Notes: generated from the letters alone by a model not told the origin. A DNA stretch of 64,000 nt from Cognatilysobacter tabacisoli (GCF_003586305.1 NZ_QXJI01000004.1:280198-344197), one strand, 5' to 3'. Positions 1-8,795 are shown, counted from the stretch's first letter. Numbers and translations are program-made.

Positions 1-1
1 C

Positions 2-517
2 AAGATGGACGCCAACCACACCAGCGTCGTCGCCAGCTGGAGCCACTTCGGCTTCTCCAACCCGATCGCGAACTTCGGCCAGGTCGATGGCGTGATCAAC
101 TACGACCCGCAGAACGTCGGCCAGTCGTCGGTCAACGTCACGATCCCGCTCGCCGGGCTCGACACCCGCGTGGCCAAGTTCGACGAGCACCTGCGCAGCG
201 CCGACTTCTTCGACGCGGCCAAGTTCCCGACGATCACCTTCAAGAGCACCCGGGTCGAGGCCGCCGGCGACAGGAAGCTGCGCGTGTTCGGCGACCTGAC
301 GATCAAGGGCATCACCAAGCCGGCGGTGCTGGACGTGACGATCAACAAGATAGGCGAGCAGCCGATGGCCAAGCGCCCGGCGGCCGGTTTCGACGCGAGC
401 ACGGTGATCAAGCGCAGCGACTTCGGCGTCGACAAGTACGCGCCGAACGTCAGCGACGAGGTCACGATCACGATCACCACCGAGGCGGTCGTGGCCAAGG
501 CCGACGCGGCCAAGTAA
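2..517 (+). CDS. YceI family protein, 5' end outside the window
   Basis: This is the C-terminal part of a YceI-like lipocalin-fold protein, a family that is normally periplasmic and binds isoprenoid or other amphipathic lipids. The visible 171 residues hold the family hallmarks: DANHTSVVASWSHFGFSNP near the start, then a stretch of alternating strands with KFPTITFKST and the LTIKGITKP motif, ending in a lysine/alanine tail. The reading frame is open up to the window edge, and family members have a signal peptide of about 20 residues plus a short strand before DxxHT, so the real start lies upstream; the ATG at 5 is not taken as the start. The stop is 4 bp before the pirin gene, so the two are probably co-transcribed. 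Family assignment is firm, the ligand is unknown. Confidence 0.85.
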   Translation, partial: KMDANHTSVVASWSHFGFSNPIANFGQVDGVINYDPQNVGQSSVNVTIPLAGLDTRVAKFDEHLRSADFFDAAKFPTITFKSTRVEAAGDRKLRVFGDLTIKGITKPAVLDVTINKIGEQPMAKRPAAGFDASTVIKRSDFGVDKYAPNVSDEVTITITTEAVVAKADAAK

Positions 518-521
518 GCGC

Positions 522-1223
522 ATGCGGATCGAACGCCCCTCGGCCGCGCGCGGCCGCGTGCAGGCCGGCTGGCTCGACAGCCGGCACACGTTCTCGTTCG
601 GGCAGTACTACGACCCGGCATGGATGGGCTTCGGCCCGCTGCGGGTGATCAACGAGGACCGCGTCGATCCCGGTGCGGGCTTCGCCCCGCACCGGCACGC
701 CAACATGGAAATCCTCAGCTACGTGCTCGACGGCGGGCTTGCCCACCGCGACAGCACCGGCGGCGGCGGGGTGATCCGGCCCGGCGAACTGCAGTGGATG
801 AGCGCCGGGCACGGCGTCGAGCACAGCGAATTCAACGCGTCCGACGCCGAACCGGTGCACTTCCTGCAGATATGGATCCAGCCGTCGCGGCTGAACCACG
901 CGCCGGCGTATGCGCAGCGCGCGGCGACGCCGCTGTCGTCGGCGTGGACGGTGCTGGCCAGCCCCGATGGCGCCGACGGCAGCATCGCGATCCGCCAGGA
1001 CGCCCGCCTGCGCGCCGTGCGGCTGGCGGACGGCGACGCGGCGGCGTTCGAGCGCGATCCGTCGCGGCTGTACTGGCTGCACGTCGCCCGCGGGACGGTC
1101 GACGTCGACGGCCAGGCGCTGTCGGCGGGCGATGCGCTCGGCTGGGCCGACGAAGCCGGCCCGCTGTCGGTGCGCGGGGCCGGGTCCGACGCCGAGGTGC
1201 TGCTGTTCGACCTGCCGCGCTGA
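522..1223 (+). CDS. Pirin family bicupin protein
   Basis: A 233-residue pirin of the YhhW type: two beta-barrel cupin domains in a soluble protein, with a metal in the N-terminal barrel. The four metal ligands of the family are all visible and correctly spaced (H57 and H59 in the PHRHANMEIL segment, H101 and E103 in GVEHSEF). Members of this family can be quercetin 2,3-dioxygenases or redox/stress cofactors, so the exact activity cannot be read from sequence. It starts 4 bp after the YceI stop, which suggests co-transcription; both families are often stress-linked, but that is inference. Confidence 0.9.
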   Translation: MRIERPSAARGRVQAGWLDSRHTFSFGQYYDPAWMGFGPLRVINEDRVDPGAGFAPHRHANMEILSYVLDGGLAHRDSTGGGGVIRPGELQWMSAGHGVEHSEFNASDAEPVHFLQIWIQPSRLNHAPAYAQRAATPLSSAWTVLASPDGADGSIAIRQDARLRAVRLADGDAAAFERDPSRLYWLHVARGTVDVDGQALSAGDALGWADEAGPLSVRGAGSDAEVLLFDLPR

Positions 1224-1244
1224 ACGCGGCCGGTGCGGGGCGGC

Positions 1245-1253
1245 TGGTAAACT
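1245..1253 (+). promoter_or_regulatory. Extended -10 promoter before the zinc-finger gene
   Basis: TGGTAAACT followed by CCGCG, ending 28 nt before the ATG at 1282 and directly after the pirin stop. It matches the form GGTARANT-N-CGCG also seen before the isoaspartyl methyltransferase, ppa and others in this window. No convincing -35 is visible, so it would act as an extended -10. Confidence 0.45.
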
Positions 1254-1281
1254 CCGCGTCCCCGCGTTGCCGACCGCCGCC

Positions 1282-1479
1282 ATGACCACCACGCCCGCCC
1301 ATCCGACCCAGGCCAACGCGCAGCAGCGCTACGTCGTCCATCGCGCCGACCTACCGCTGAGCTGTCCGCTGCCGTCGATGGCGCTGTGGAATTCGCACCC
1401 GCGGGTGTACCTGCCGATCGAGGCCGAGCACGAGGTGCAGTGCCCGTACTGCGGCGCGCATTTCGTCCTCGGGGACTGA
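1282..1479 (+). CDS. Small CHCC zinc-finger protein
   Basis: A 65-residue protein with the zf-CHCC pattern: C28, H39, C54 and C57, the last two in VQCPYCGAHF. This domain is shared with the NDUFS6 subunit of mitochondrial complex I and with small bacterial proteins of unknown role, so zinc binding is expected but no process can be named. The ATG at 1282 is the only start that keeps the domain close to its usual length; the frame continues open upstream only as arginine-rich shadow sequence inside the pirin gene. A promoter-like TAAACT lies just upstream, so it may be transcribed on its own. It is followed after about 70 bp by a glycosyltransferase. Confidence 0.85.
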   Translation: MTTTPAHPTQANAQQRYVVHRADLPLSCPLPSMALWNSHPRVYLPIEAEHEVQCPYCGAHFVLGD

Positions 1480-1551
1480 TCGCGGCCACGCGATGACGCG
1501 GCCGGCCGCCGTTTCGAACCGCCGCGCGGCCGCGTGCCCGGACCGGCCCGC

Positions 1552-2664
1552 ATGCGCCGGCTGACCGTCGTCCAGCTGCTGCCGGCGCTGGAATCCGGCG
1601 GCGTCGAGCGCTCCACCCTCGAAATCGCCGCCGCGCTGGTCGCGGCCGGCCACCGTGCGATCGTCGTCTCGGCCGGCGGCCGGCTGGTGCCGCGGCTGGA
1701 CGCGATCGGCGCAGAACACGTCGCGCTCGACATCGGCCGCAAGTCCCTGCTGACGCTGCGCCACGCGCGCACGCTGCGCGCGCTGTTCGCGCGCGAGCGC
1801 GCCGACATCGTGCACGCGCGCTCGCGGCTGCCGGCGTGGCTGGCGGTGCTCGCGCTGCGCGGCACGTCGACCGGCACGCGCCCGCGCTTCGTCACCACCG
1901 TGCACGGGCTGAACTCGCCGTCGCGCTACAGCGCGGTGATGGCGCGCGGCGAGCGGGTGATCTGCGTGTCGCGCACCGTGCGCGACTACGTCCTGCAGCA
2001 CTACCCGGACACCGACCCCGCCCGGCTGCGGGTGATCGACCGCGGCATCGACCCGGTCGACTTCCCGCGCGCGCCGCATCCCGACCGCGAGGCGCGCGCC
2101 TGGGCCGCCGCGCAGCACCCGGCGATCGGCGGCGACGGCCCGCTGCTGCTGCTGCCCGGTCGCGGCACGCGGCTGAAGGGCCACTCCGACGCGCTGGAAC
2201 TGCTGGCCCAGCTGCGTGCCGACCGCCTCGACGCGCGGCTGTGGCTGCCCGGCGCGCGCGAGCCCGGCCGTGCCGAGTACATCGTCGAACTGGAGGCGCT
2301 GGCCGCGCGCCGGGGCGTCGCCGACGCGGTCGCGTTCACCGCGCCGACCGACGCGATCGCGCGCGCGTACGCCGCCAGCGACCTGGTGCTGCAGCTGTCG
2401 CGCAAGCCGGAGGCGTTCGGGCGCACGGTGATCGAGGCGCTGTCGGTCGGTCGCCCGGTGCTGGGCTGGGCCCACGGCGGCGTCGGCGAATTGCTGGCCC
2501 AACTGCAGCCCGATGGCGAGGTCTCGCCGTTCGATACGCACGCGCTGCATGCCCGCGCGCGCGCACTGCTGGCGCGGCCGCCCGTCCCAGCCGTTACGAT
2601 GCCGCACACCTTGCGTGCGATGCAGGAGGCCACGCTTGCCGTCTACGACGAACTCCGCCGCTGA
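1552..2664 (+). CDS. Glycosyltransferase family 4 (GT-B), probable LPS sugar transferase
   Basis: A GT-B glycosyltransferase of 370 residues that should transfer a sugar from a nucleotide donor on the cytoplasmic side of the inner membrane. The N-terminal domain begins with VVQLLPALESGGVERSTLE, typical of GT4 enzymes of LPS/capsule loci. The C-terminal donor-binding domain has LLLLPGRGTRLKG and the KPEAFGRTVIEALSVGRPV segment carrying the E-x7-E signature. A GTG at 1534 could add six residues, but the ATG at 1552 starts right before the conserved first strand. The stop is one base before the ATG of the O-antigen ligase, so the two are almost certainly co-translated. Acceptor and donor are unknown. 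Confidence 0.85.
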   Translation: MRRLTVVQLLPALESGGVERSTLEIAAALVAAGHRAIVVSAGGRLVPRLDAIGAEHVALDIGRKSLLTLRHARTLRALFARERADIVHARSRLPAWLAVLALRGTSTGTRPRFVTTVHGLNSPSRYSAVMARGERVICVSRTVRDYVLQHYPDTDPARLRVIDRGIDPVDFPRAPHPDREARAWAAAQHPAIGGDGPLLLLPGRGTRLKGHSDALELLAQLRADRLDARLWLPGAREPGRAEYIVELEALAARRGVADAVAFTAPTDAIARAYAASDLVLQLSRKPEAFGRTVIEALSVGRPVLGWAHGGVGELLAQLQPDGEVSPFDTHALHARARALLARPPVPAVTMPHTLRAMQEATLAVYDELRR

Positions 2665-2665
2665 C

Positions 2666-3994
2666 ATGCCTTCCGCCGCGCCGGCGACGCCGCCGGCCGG
2701 CTGGCGCTGGGCGCCGGCGTGGATCCTCGCGTACGTCGCCCTGTGGCCAGCGCCGGGCTACGCCGAGGGCGTGCTCGTGCTCGGCGCGCTGGTGGCGATC
2801 GTCAAGCTGCTGTCGAGCCGGTTCCGCGGCGGCACGCAGCTGCTCAGCGGCCCGGCGTGGGCGCTGACCAGCGTGCTGTTCTTCGCGTACTGGCTGCCCG
2901 AGCTGGTCTCGGCGTTCGACGCGGTCGACCGCGGCCGCGCCCTGCGCGAGGCCGCTGCGGACCTGCGCTACCTGCCGTTCCTGTGGCTGGCGGCGATCGC
3001 GGTCGCCACCGAGCCGGGCCGTCGGCGCACCTTCGGTGGGCTGGCGATCATCGTCGGCATATGGACCGTCGACGCGCTGCTGCAGGCGCTGTCGGGCACC
3101 AGCCCGCTGTTCTTCGGCCTGGATTCGATCAAGCACGCGATCAGCGGGCGCGGCATGTGCTCGGCCGCGGAGGTCGCCGCGGTCGACCGCCTCAGCGGCG
3201 TGCTCGGCCCGTGCAACCTGAAGCTAGGACAGGTCATCGCCAGTCTGTCGCCGTTCGTGCTGCACGCCGCGCGCCGGCGCTTCCACGTCGCCGGCTGGAT
3301 CGCGGCCGCCGCGGCGGTCGGGCTGGTGATCCTGCTGGCCGGCTCGCGCGCGTCGTGGATCACCTACGCGCTGGTGCTGGTGTGGTCGGGCTGGCGCGTG
3401 CTCGGCTGGAAGCGACTGGCCGCGGTGTTCGCGTTCGGCGCGGTGACGCTGGTCGCGCTGAACTTCACCGTTCCGCAGGTGCGCGACCGCATCGACCGCA
3501 CGCTGCACGCGATGCGGGCCAGCGAGGATGGCGTCGACACGGCGCTGTCCGGGCGCGCGCGCATCTGGGGCGCCGCCGCGTGCATGGCGCGCGAGCACCC
3601 GGTCAACGGCGTCGGCGCGCGCGGGTTCCGCGAGGCGTTCCCGGCCTGCGATCCCGAGCCGGGCGAACCGGCCGCGTGGGGCGAAGGCCCGGCGTTCCAC
3701 GCGCACCAGATCGTGCTCGAGGTCGCCAGCGAGACCGGCGGCTTCGGCCTGCTGCTGTGGCTGGCCGGCGTCGCGCTGGGCTGGCGCGCGTGGCGGTACG
3801 CCGAGCGCAGCGCCCGCGACGCCGCGCGCCCGGCGATGCTGGCGCTGGCGGTGACGGTGTTCCCGCTCAACACGCATCTGGCGTTCTATTCGACGTTCTG
3901 GGGCGGACTGACGCTGCTGCTGGCCGCGCTGTACGCTGGCAGCCTGCTCGCCAACGACCGCGTCGCGCCCGCGACCGACACCGCGGCGCGCTAG
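2666..3994 (+). CDS. O-antigen ligase family membrane protein
   Basis: A 442-residue polytopic inner-membrane protein with about ten or more hydrophobic segments, consistent with the WaaL/Wzy-C family that joins or polymerises O-antigen at the periplasmic face. A large periplasmic loop lies near residues 270-360 and contains the GRARIWG motif followed by the HPVNGVGARGFREAF segment, then FHAHQIVLEVASETGG. The arginines and histidines of this loop are the usual functional residues. The ATG at 2666 directly follows the glycosyltransferase stop. A longer reading from 2513 is just overlap into that gene. Ligase and polymerase are hard to separate by sequence, so WaaL is favoured by the neighbouring waaA and acyltransferase only. 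Confidence 0.85.
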   Translation: MPSAAPATPPAGWRWAPAWILAYVALWPAPGYAEGVLVLGALVAIVKLLSSRFRGGTQLLSGPAWALTSVLFFAYWLPELVSAFDAVDRGRALREAAADLRYLPFLWLAAIAVATEPGRRRTFGGLAIIVGIWTVDALLQALSGTSPLFFGLDSIKHAISGRGMCSAAEVAAVDRLSGVLGPCNLKLGQVIASLSPFVLHAARRRFHVAGWIAAAAAVGLVILLAGSRASWITYALVLVWSGWRVLGWKRLAAVFAFGAVTLVALNFTVPQVRDRIDRTLHAMRASEDGVDTALSGRARIWGAAACMAREHPVNGVGARGFREAFPACDPEPGEPAAWGEGPAFHAHQIVLEVASETGGFGLLLWLAGVALGWRAWRYAERSARDAARPAMLALAVTVFPLNTHLAFYSTFWGGLTLLLAALYAGSLLANDRVAPATDTAAR

Positions 3995-4004
3995 CCGTCG
4001 CGCG

Positions 4005-4952
4005 CTAACTGTCGCGGGGTGCCGGGCCGTCGTCGCGCCGGTACGGCGACGCGAGGCCCGGCGGCCGCCGCTTGAAGCGGCGGTGTATCCACAGGTACTG
4101 GCTCGGCGCCTCGCGCACCATCGCCTCGATCGCCGCGTTGACCCGCGCGCTGTCGGCGGTCGCGTCCTTCGACGGAAAGTCCTCCAGCGGGGGCGCGATC
4201 CGCAGCACGTAGTCCGCCCCGTCGCGGCGGTGGAAGAACGGCACCACGGCGCAGCCGGCGACGCGCGCGAACTGGTGGGTGGCGGTGATCGTCGCCGCGG
4301 GCACGCCGAAGAACGGCGCGAACACCGTGTCCTTGCCGCGCATGTCCTGGTCCGGCGCGTACCACAGGAAGCCGCCCTGCTTGAGGTGGCGCATCGCCGC
4401 GCGCAAGTCGTCGTTGGTGAACATCGCGCGCGCGTAGCGCAGCCGGCCGCGCTTGACCGCCCACTCCATCACCGGGTTGCGGTGGCGGCGGTACATGCCG
4501 GCGAGCGGCACGTGGTCGCATAGCAGCCGGCCGCACATCTCCAGCGTCAGGAAGTGGCCCGACACCATCAGCACGCCGCGGCCCTGCGCCTGCAGCGCGC
4601 GCAGGTGCTCGAGGCCCTCGATGCGTACCGTGCGCCGCATCGGCGCGGCCGAGCCCCACCATGCGCGCGCGAACTCGAACAGGCCGATGCCCAGGTCGCG
4701 GAAGCTGTCGCGCAGCAGCCGCGCGCGCGCGGCGTCGTCGAGTTCGGGGAAGCACAGCGCGAGGTTGACCAGCGCCGCGCGCCGGCGTTCGCCGGCGACG
4801 CGCAGCGCGAGCGCGCCGACGCCGGCGCCAAGCCAGCGCTGCAGGCCCCACGGCAGCGCCGCCGCGACGCACATCCCCGCATAGCCGAACCATGCCGGCC
4901 ACAGGCGTGGCGAGGTCAGCGGGGGGCGGGGCGGCAGGGCGGGGTCGGCCAT
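4005..4952 (-). CDS. LpxL/LpxM-like lipid A acyltransferase
   Basis: A 315-residue lysophospholipid-acyltransferase superfamily member, best matched to the late (secondary) lipid A acyltransferases that add lauroyl or myristoyl chains to Kdo2-lipid IVA. It has one N-terminal membrane segment (about residues 22-50), the catalytic H-x4-E motif at H133/E138 in VSGHFLTLEMCGR, then MYRRHRNPVMEW, and the APDQDMRG motif near residue 205. It is convergent with the O-antigen ligase and divergent from waaA, the enzyme that makes its acceptor. Whether it adds the first or second acyl chain cannot be decided here. Confidence 0.85.
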   Translation of the reverse strand: MADPALPPRPPLTSPRLWPAWFGYAGMCVAAALPWGLQRWLGAGVGALALRVAGERRRAALVNLALCFPELDDAARARLLRDSFRDLGIGLFEFARAWWGSAAPMRRTVRIEGLEHLRALQAQGRGVLMVSGHFLTLEMCGRLLCDHVPLAGMYRRHRNPVMEWAVKRGRLRYARAMFTNDDLRAAMRHLKQGGFLWYAPDQDMRGKDTVFAPFFGVPAATITATHQFARVAGCAVVPFFHRRDGADYVLRIAPPLEDFPSKDATADSARVNAAIEAMVREAPSQYLWIHRRFKRRPPGLASPYRRDDGPAPRDS

Positions 4953-5030
4953 CGCCGTAGTTTAGGCGCTGTGCGCAGCCGCGACGCCCCGTGCGCGCGC
5001 CCGTCGCGCCGCCCGATGCGCCGCACCGCT

Positions 5031-5036
5031 TATCCT
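5031..5036 (+). promoter_or_regulatory. -10-like hexamer 6 nt before waaA start
   Basis: TATCCT, then six bases, then the waaA ATG at 5043. No Shine-Dalgarno sequence is visible. The spacing would put the transcription start on or next to the ATG, giving a leaderless mRNA. The same layout occurs at 54088, 56810 and 63034. Confidence 0.4.
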
Positions 5037-5042
5037 TGGCGC

Positions 5043-6344
5043 ATGCCGAAGGACCCGATCGAACGCCTGCTGCGCGCCGCGTATTCGGCCGCGCTGTACC
5101 TGCTGGCGCCGATCACGATCTACCACCTGATCTGGCGCGGCTTCCGCCAGCCGGCATACTTCCAGCGCTGGGGCGAGCGCTACGCGACGTTCCGCGACGC
5201 GCCGCATGCGAGCACGCTGTGGCTGCACGCGGTCTCGGTTGGTGAGGTCAACGCGGCGGTGCCGCTGGTCAACGCGCTGCGTCGCGAACGCCCCGACCTG
5301 ACGCTGCTGGTGACGACGATCACGCCGACCGGCTCGGAGCGCGTGCGGGCGCTGTGGGCCGACGCGGTCGAGCACGTGTACCTGCCATACGACCTGCCCG
5401 GCGCGGTCGGCCGCTTCCTCGGCCACTACCGCCCGCACGCCGCGCTGATCATGGAAACGGAGCTGTGGCCGAACCTGCTGTTCGGCTGCCGCGACCGCGG
5501 CGTGCCGGTGTTCATCCTCAATGCGCGGCTGTCGGCGCGCTCGCTGCGCGGCTACCGCGTGCTGGCGCCGCTGGTCGGGCGCGCGCTGCGCACGGTGCGC
5601 ACCGTGGCGGCGCAGTCGCACGCCGACGCGCGCCGCTTCGTCGTGCTCGGTGCCCACGCGCACCAGGTGGTCGAGGCCGGCAACCTGAAGTTCGACGTTG
5701 CCGTGCCCGACACGCTGGCGGCGTTCGCGCGCGAGTGCAGAGCGCACGCCGGCGCGCGGCCGGTGTGGATCGCCGCGAGCACGCACGAGGACGAGGAGGC
5801 CGAGGTCATCGCGATCCACCGCCGCCTGCGCGCGCGGCACCCGGACCTGCTGCTGCTGTGGGCGCCGCGCCACCCGGAGCGGTTTCGCGCCGTGGCCGAG
5901 CAGGCGCGCGCGGCCGGCTGGCGGGTCGCGACCCGCTCGCAGGCGCGCTGGCCGGGGCGCGACGACGCGGTGTTCGTGGTCGACACGCTCGGCGAGCTGA
6001 TGGCGTTCTACGCGTGCGCCGACGTCGCCTTCGTCGGCGGCAGCCTGCAGCCGGTCGGCGGCCACAACCTGCTCGAGCCGGCCGCGACCGGCACCGCGAT
6101 CGTCACCGGACCGCACCTGCACAACTTCGTCGAAATCGCGCACCGGCTCGAATCGGCCGGCGCGCTCGTGGTCGCGGGCGACACGGCGGCCGTCGGCGAC
6201 GCTCTGGACCAGCTGCTCGGCGACGAAGCCGAGCGAATCGCGATGACCCGCGCCGGGCACGAGCTCCTCGACAGCGGGCGCGGTGCACTGGCGCGCACGC
6301 TGGACCTGCTGCGCCCGGCGTTGCCGCCCGCGCCCGCGCCCTGA
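5043..6344 (+). CDS. waaA: 3-deoxy-D-manno-octulosonic acid (Kdo) transferase
   Basis: WaaA/KdtA moves Kdo from CMP-Kdo to lipid IVA, the first step of LPS core assembly, at the inner face of the inner membrane. The 433-residue protein has an N-terminal membrane anchor (residues about 10-27), LWLHAVSVGEVNAA, the ETELWPNL motif with the catalytic glutamate, and near the C-terminus GSLQPVGGHNLLEPAATG, the family's CMP-Kdo binding segment. Length is usual for the family. The ATG at 5043 is preceded by a -10-like TATCCT rather than a ribosome binding site. The gene is divergent from the lipid A acyltransferase that uses its product and convergent with tolC. Confidence 0.95.
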   Translation: MPKDPIERLLRAAYSAALYLLAPITIYHLIWRGFRQPAYFQRWGERYATFRDAPHASTLWLHAVSVGEVNAAVPLVNALRRERPDLTLLVTTITPTGSERVRALWADAVEHVYLPYDLPGAVGRFLGHYRPHAALIMETELWPNLLFGCRDRGVPVFILNARLSARSLRGYRVLAPLVGRALRTVRTVAAQSHADARRFVVLGAHAHQVVEAGNLKFDVAVPDTLAAFARECRAHAGARPVWIAASTHEDEEAEVIAIHRRLRARHPDLLLLWAPRHPERFRAVAEQARAAGWRVATRSQARWPGRDDAVFVVDTLGELMAFYACADVAFVGGSLQPVGGHNLLEPAATGTAIVTGPHLHNFVEIAHRLESAGALVVAGDTAAVGDALDQLLGDEAERIAMTRAGHELLDSGRGALARTLDLLRPALPPAPAP

Positions 6345-6350
6345 AACGAC

Positions 6351-6373
6351 GATGCCGGCGCGGGGCCGGCATC
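6351..6373. terminator. Hairpin between convergent waaA and tolC
   Basis: A perfect 9-bp stem (GATGCCGGC / GCCGGCATC) around a 5-nt loop, starting 6 bp after the waaA stop and lying 25 bp beyond the tolC stop. There is no T-tract on either side. Its position between two convergent genes fits a bidirectional transcription end in GC-rich DNA. Confidence 0.5.
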
Positions 6374-6397
6374 GGGCGTTACGTCCGTCGGCAGCCG

Positions 6398-7807
6398 TCA
6401 GGGCGCCGTCGGCGTGACCTGGGCGGCGGTGTCGACGGTCAGCAGGCGGTTGACGTCCTGCACGTCCTCGACGTCGAGCGTGCCGGCGGCCTGCTCGAGC
6501 AGCAGGCGGTTCTGCAGGTAGTTGTAGCGCGCCAGCGCATACGCCTGCTGCGCACTGAACAGGCTGCGCTGGTTGTTGAGCACGTCGAGCACGGTGCGCG
6601 TGCCGACTTCCAGCCCGACCTGCGATGCGTCGTAGGCGCTCTGGGCCGAGAACAGCGCCAGCCGCCGCGCCTCGACCTCGCTGACGCCGGCGACCAGCGT
6701 CTGGTACGCGTTGCGCGTGTTGCGCTCGAGCGCGCGCTTCTGCTGCTCGTACTCGTCCTGGGTCACGTCACGGCGGGCGATCGCCTCGCGCACGCCCGAC
6801 TGCGTGGCGCCGCCTGAGAAGATCGGCACGCGCAGGGTCAGGCCGATGCTGCGCGATTGGCTCTCGTTGTCGAAGTCGGTCGCCGCCTGGGTCAGGTTGT
6901 TGGTCGAGGTGCCGTCGGACGAACGGTCCGAGTACTGGCCGCCGAAGTACAGCGTCGGCCAGTGGCCGGCGCGTGCGGTTTCGACGTTCGCCTCGCTCGA
7001 CTCCAGCTGGAACTGCTTGGCCTTCAGCGCGGGGTTGTTGTCGACCGCGCTGGCGACCCAGTCCTGCACGCCGCGGGCGGCCGGCAGCTCGGGCTGGAAG
7101 TCCTGCGGCAGGCCCTTGAGGTTGCGCACCGGCTGGCCGGTGATCTCGGCCAGTGCCTGGTAGGCGTCCTCGACCGCGTTGCGCGCCAGGATCGTGTTGG
7201 CGCGGGCCGTGTCGTACTGCGCGCGCGCCTCGTGCACGTCGGTGATCGGCGCCAGGCCGACCTCGAGCCGCTTGGAGGCGAAATCGAACTGCTTCTTCAG
7301 CGCCGTCTCGGCCGCTTCGGCCGCGGCCAGCGTCTCGAGCTGGACGAGCACGTTGAAGTAGGCGGCCGACGTGCGGGTGATCAGGTTGTCGTTGGCCGAC
7401 TCCAGCGAGAAGTCGCTGGCCTGGCTCAGCGCGCGCTGGCTGCGGAGAGTCGTGAAGCGCGAGCGGTCGTAGACCATCTGGTTCAGCGTGACGCCGATCG
7501 ACTCGCTGGTCTGGTCCTGGTCGTTGTCGCTCGGAAACAGCTGGCTGCCGAACACGCTGGTGCCGCTGGATTCGCTGTCGCTCTTGCTGTAGCTGGCCTC
7601 GCCGTCGATCTGCGGAAGCATCGCCGCGCGCGCCTGCACCGCGCCCTCGCGCGTGGCCAGTCGGGTCGATTCGGCCGCGGACAGCTGCGGATCGCCGGTG
7701 CGGGCCAGTTCGTAGGTCTGCAGCAGGTCTTCTGCCGCGGCGGTCGGCGCGAAGGCCGAGGCGGCAACGGCGGCGGCGAGGGCGAGGGCAAGCGGACGGG
7801 AGGTCAT
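6398..7807 (-). CDS. tolC: TolC family outer-membrane efflux channel
   Basis: A 469-residue TolC-like protein that would form the trimeric outer-membrane beta-barrel and periplasmic alpha-helical tunnel of type I secretion and RND/ABC efflux machines. It has a cleavable signal peptide ending near PTAAAED, two repeated OEP halves (about residues 26-235 and 236-450) rich in long coiled-coil helices, and the ITGQPVRNLKGLP segment between them. The ATG at 7807 follows a GGAAG ribosome binding site 5 bp away and gives the signal peptide at the right place. It starts 14 bp after the upstream methyltransferase-like gene, with which it forms an operon. The RND pair at 9.5-14 kb lacks its own outer-membrane partner, so TolC is a plausible partner (inference). 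Confidence 0.9.
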   Translation of the reverse strand: MTSRPLALALAAAVAASAFAPTAAAEDLLQTYELARTGDPQLSAAESTRLATREGAVQARAAMLPQIDGEASYSKSDSESSGTSVFGSQLFPSDNDQDQTSESIGVTLNQMVYDRSRFTTLRSQRALSQASDFSLESANDNLITRTSAAYFNVLVQLETLAAAEAAETALKKQFDFASKRLEVGLAPITDVHEARAQYDTARANTILARNAVEDAYQALAEITGQPVRNLKGLPQDFQPELPAARGVQDWVASAVDNNPALKAKQFQLESSEANVETARAGHWPTLYFGGQYSDRSSDGTSTNNLTQAATDFDNESQSRSIGLTLRVPIFSGGATQSGVREAIARRDVTQDEYEQQKRALERNTRNAYQTLVAGVSEVEARRLALFSAQSAYDASQVGLEVGTRTVLDVLNNQRSLFSAQQAYALARYNYLQNRLLLEQAAGTLDVEDVQDVNRLLTVDTAAQVTPTAP

Positions 7808-7821
7808 GCGGCTTCCTTGTT

Positions 7822-8478
7822 CTAGAACTCGAAGGCCGGCGCGGGCGCCGCGCCGACGAGGTAGGGGAGGTCGGTTTCGAACAGTGATTCGATGCGCTGG
7901 ACGCCGTGTTCGTTGCGCACGCGCACCGCTTCCATCGCCGGCGAGCGGCCGCGGACGACGACCATGCGCCCGTCGGGCTGCAGCCAGTCGAGGAAACGCT
8001 GGGGGATCGCGTCGACCGCGCCGGTGACCACGATGGCGCTGAAGCGCCGCTCGTTGGCCCACGAGAACGCGTCGGCGGCCTCCACGTTGACGTTGCCGAT
8101 GCCCTGCGCGGCCAGACGGGCACGCGCCGTGTCGGCGAGGTCCGCGTGGCGCTCGAGGCTCACCACCTCGCGGGCCAGGCGACCGAGGCAGGCGCTGACA
8201 TAGCCGCTGCCGGTGCCGATCTCCAGCACGTGGTCGGCCGGCGACAGGCCCAGGGAATGAAGCAGGCGGCCGGCCACGACGGGCTTCAGCATCGACTCGC
8301 CGTGCGCGAGCGGCAGCGGAATGTCGGTGTAGGCCAGCGTGCGGTGCGCGGCATCGACGAACGCTTCGCGCGGCAGGTTCGCCAGCACGTCGAGCACGCG
8401 CGGGTCGAGCACGTCCCACGGGCGGACCTGCTGTTCGACCATCAGTTCGCGGAGCTTGGCGTAATCGAGCATCGTCAT
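7822..8478 (-). CDS. Protein-L-isoaspartate O-methyltransferase-like protein
   Basis: A 218-residue PCMT-family methyltransferase. The SAM-binding motif I is clear (VLEIGTGSGYVSACL near residue 85), preceded by the family's MLKPVVAGRLLHSL segment; post-motifs follow. Pcm repairs isoaspartyl residues in damaged proteins, but this gene sits directly upstream of tolC and represents the TolC-linked subgroup whose substrate is less certain. The N-terminus MTMLDYAKLRELMVEQQVRPW is typical of this subgroup. A TAGAAT promoter element lies 31 bp upstream of the start. Confidence 0.85.
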   Translation of the reverse strand: MTMLDYAKLRELMVEQQVRPWDVLDPRVLDVLANLPREAFVDAAHRTLAYTDIPLPLAHGESMLKPVVAGRLLHSLGLSPADHVLEIGTGSGYVSACLGRLAREVVSLERHADLADTARARLAAQGIGNVNVEAADAFSWANERRFSAIVVTGAVDAIPQRFLDWLQPDGRMVVVRGRSPAMEAVRVRNEHGVQRIESLFETDLPYLVGAAPAPAFEF

Positions 8479-8508
8479 GGCGGGCAGAGGGGGGCGAAGG
8501 AACCGCGA

Positions 8509-8514
8509 ATTCTA
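8509..8514 (-). promoter_or_regulatory. -10 element (TAGAAT) of the methyltransferase-tolC operon
   Basis: On the minus strand the sequence reads GGCGGTAGAATTCGCG, placing a near-consensus TAGAAT 31 bp before the ATG at 8478. It shares the GGTARAAT-N-CGCG form with the ppa promoter. No clear -35 hexamer is visible upstream. Confidence 0.5.
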
Positions 8515-8580
8515 CCGCCGGCGCGGGTTCCCGGGCGGCGACAGGATCGCCGCGGGACGCGCGCCGACTGAGTGCCGGAA

Positions 8581-8610
8581 GTAACCGGGACTGTCGTAAC
8601 CGGGACTGAT
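8581..8610. repeat. Two tandem 15-bp repeats
   Basis: GTAACCGGGACTG occurs at 8581 and again at 8596, so two 15-bp units abut. The surrounding 8479-8795 stretch holds no gene on either strand; besides these repeats it contains the methyltransferase promoter and the hairpin at 8696. No function can be assigned. Confidence 0.6.
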
Positions 8611-8695
8611 GCCGCCGGGGTTGGCGCTGCCGGCGCGAGCCGCTGGGTGATCGATGCCGGCGGGACGGGCCGGGTCGGGCACGATGAAAGCGCAA

Positions 8696-8713
8696 GCCCG
8701 GCACATGCCGGGC
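8696..8713. terminator. Perfect GC hairpin downstream of the TetR gene
   Basis: GCCCGGCA and TGCCGGGC form an 18-nt perfect palindrome about 85 bp beyond the stop of the minus-strand tetR-type gene. Downstream on the minus strand is TTGCGCTTTC, only weakly T-rich, so an intrinsic terminator is possible but not certain. Confidence 0.3.
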
Positions 8714-8795
8714 GCGCGGGCGCGCCTTTCCCGGACGTTGCGTCGATGGGCCCGAGAGGCGAGGCGGGCGCACGCCTGACCGCGCGCCGCCGGCA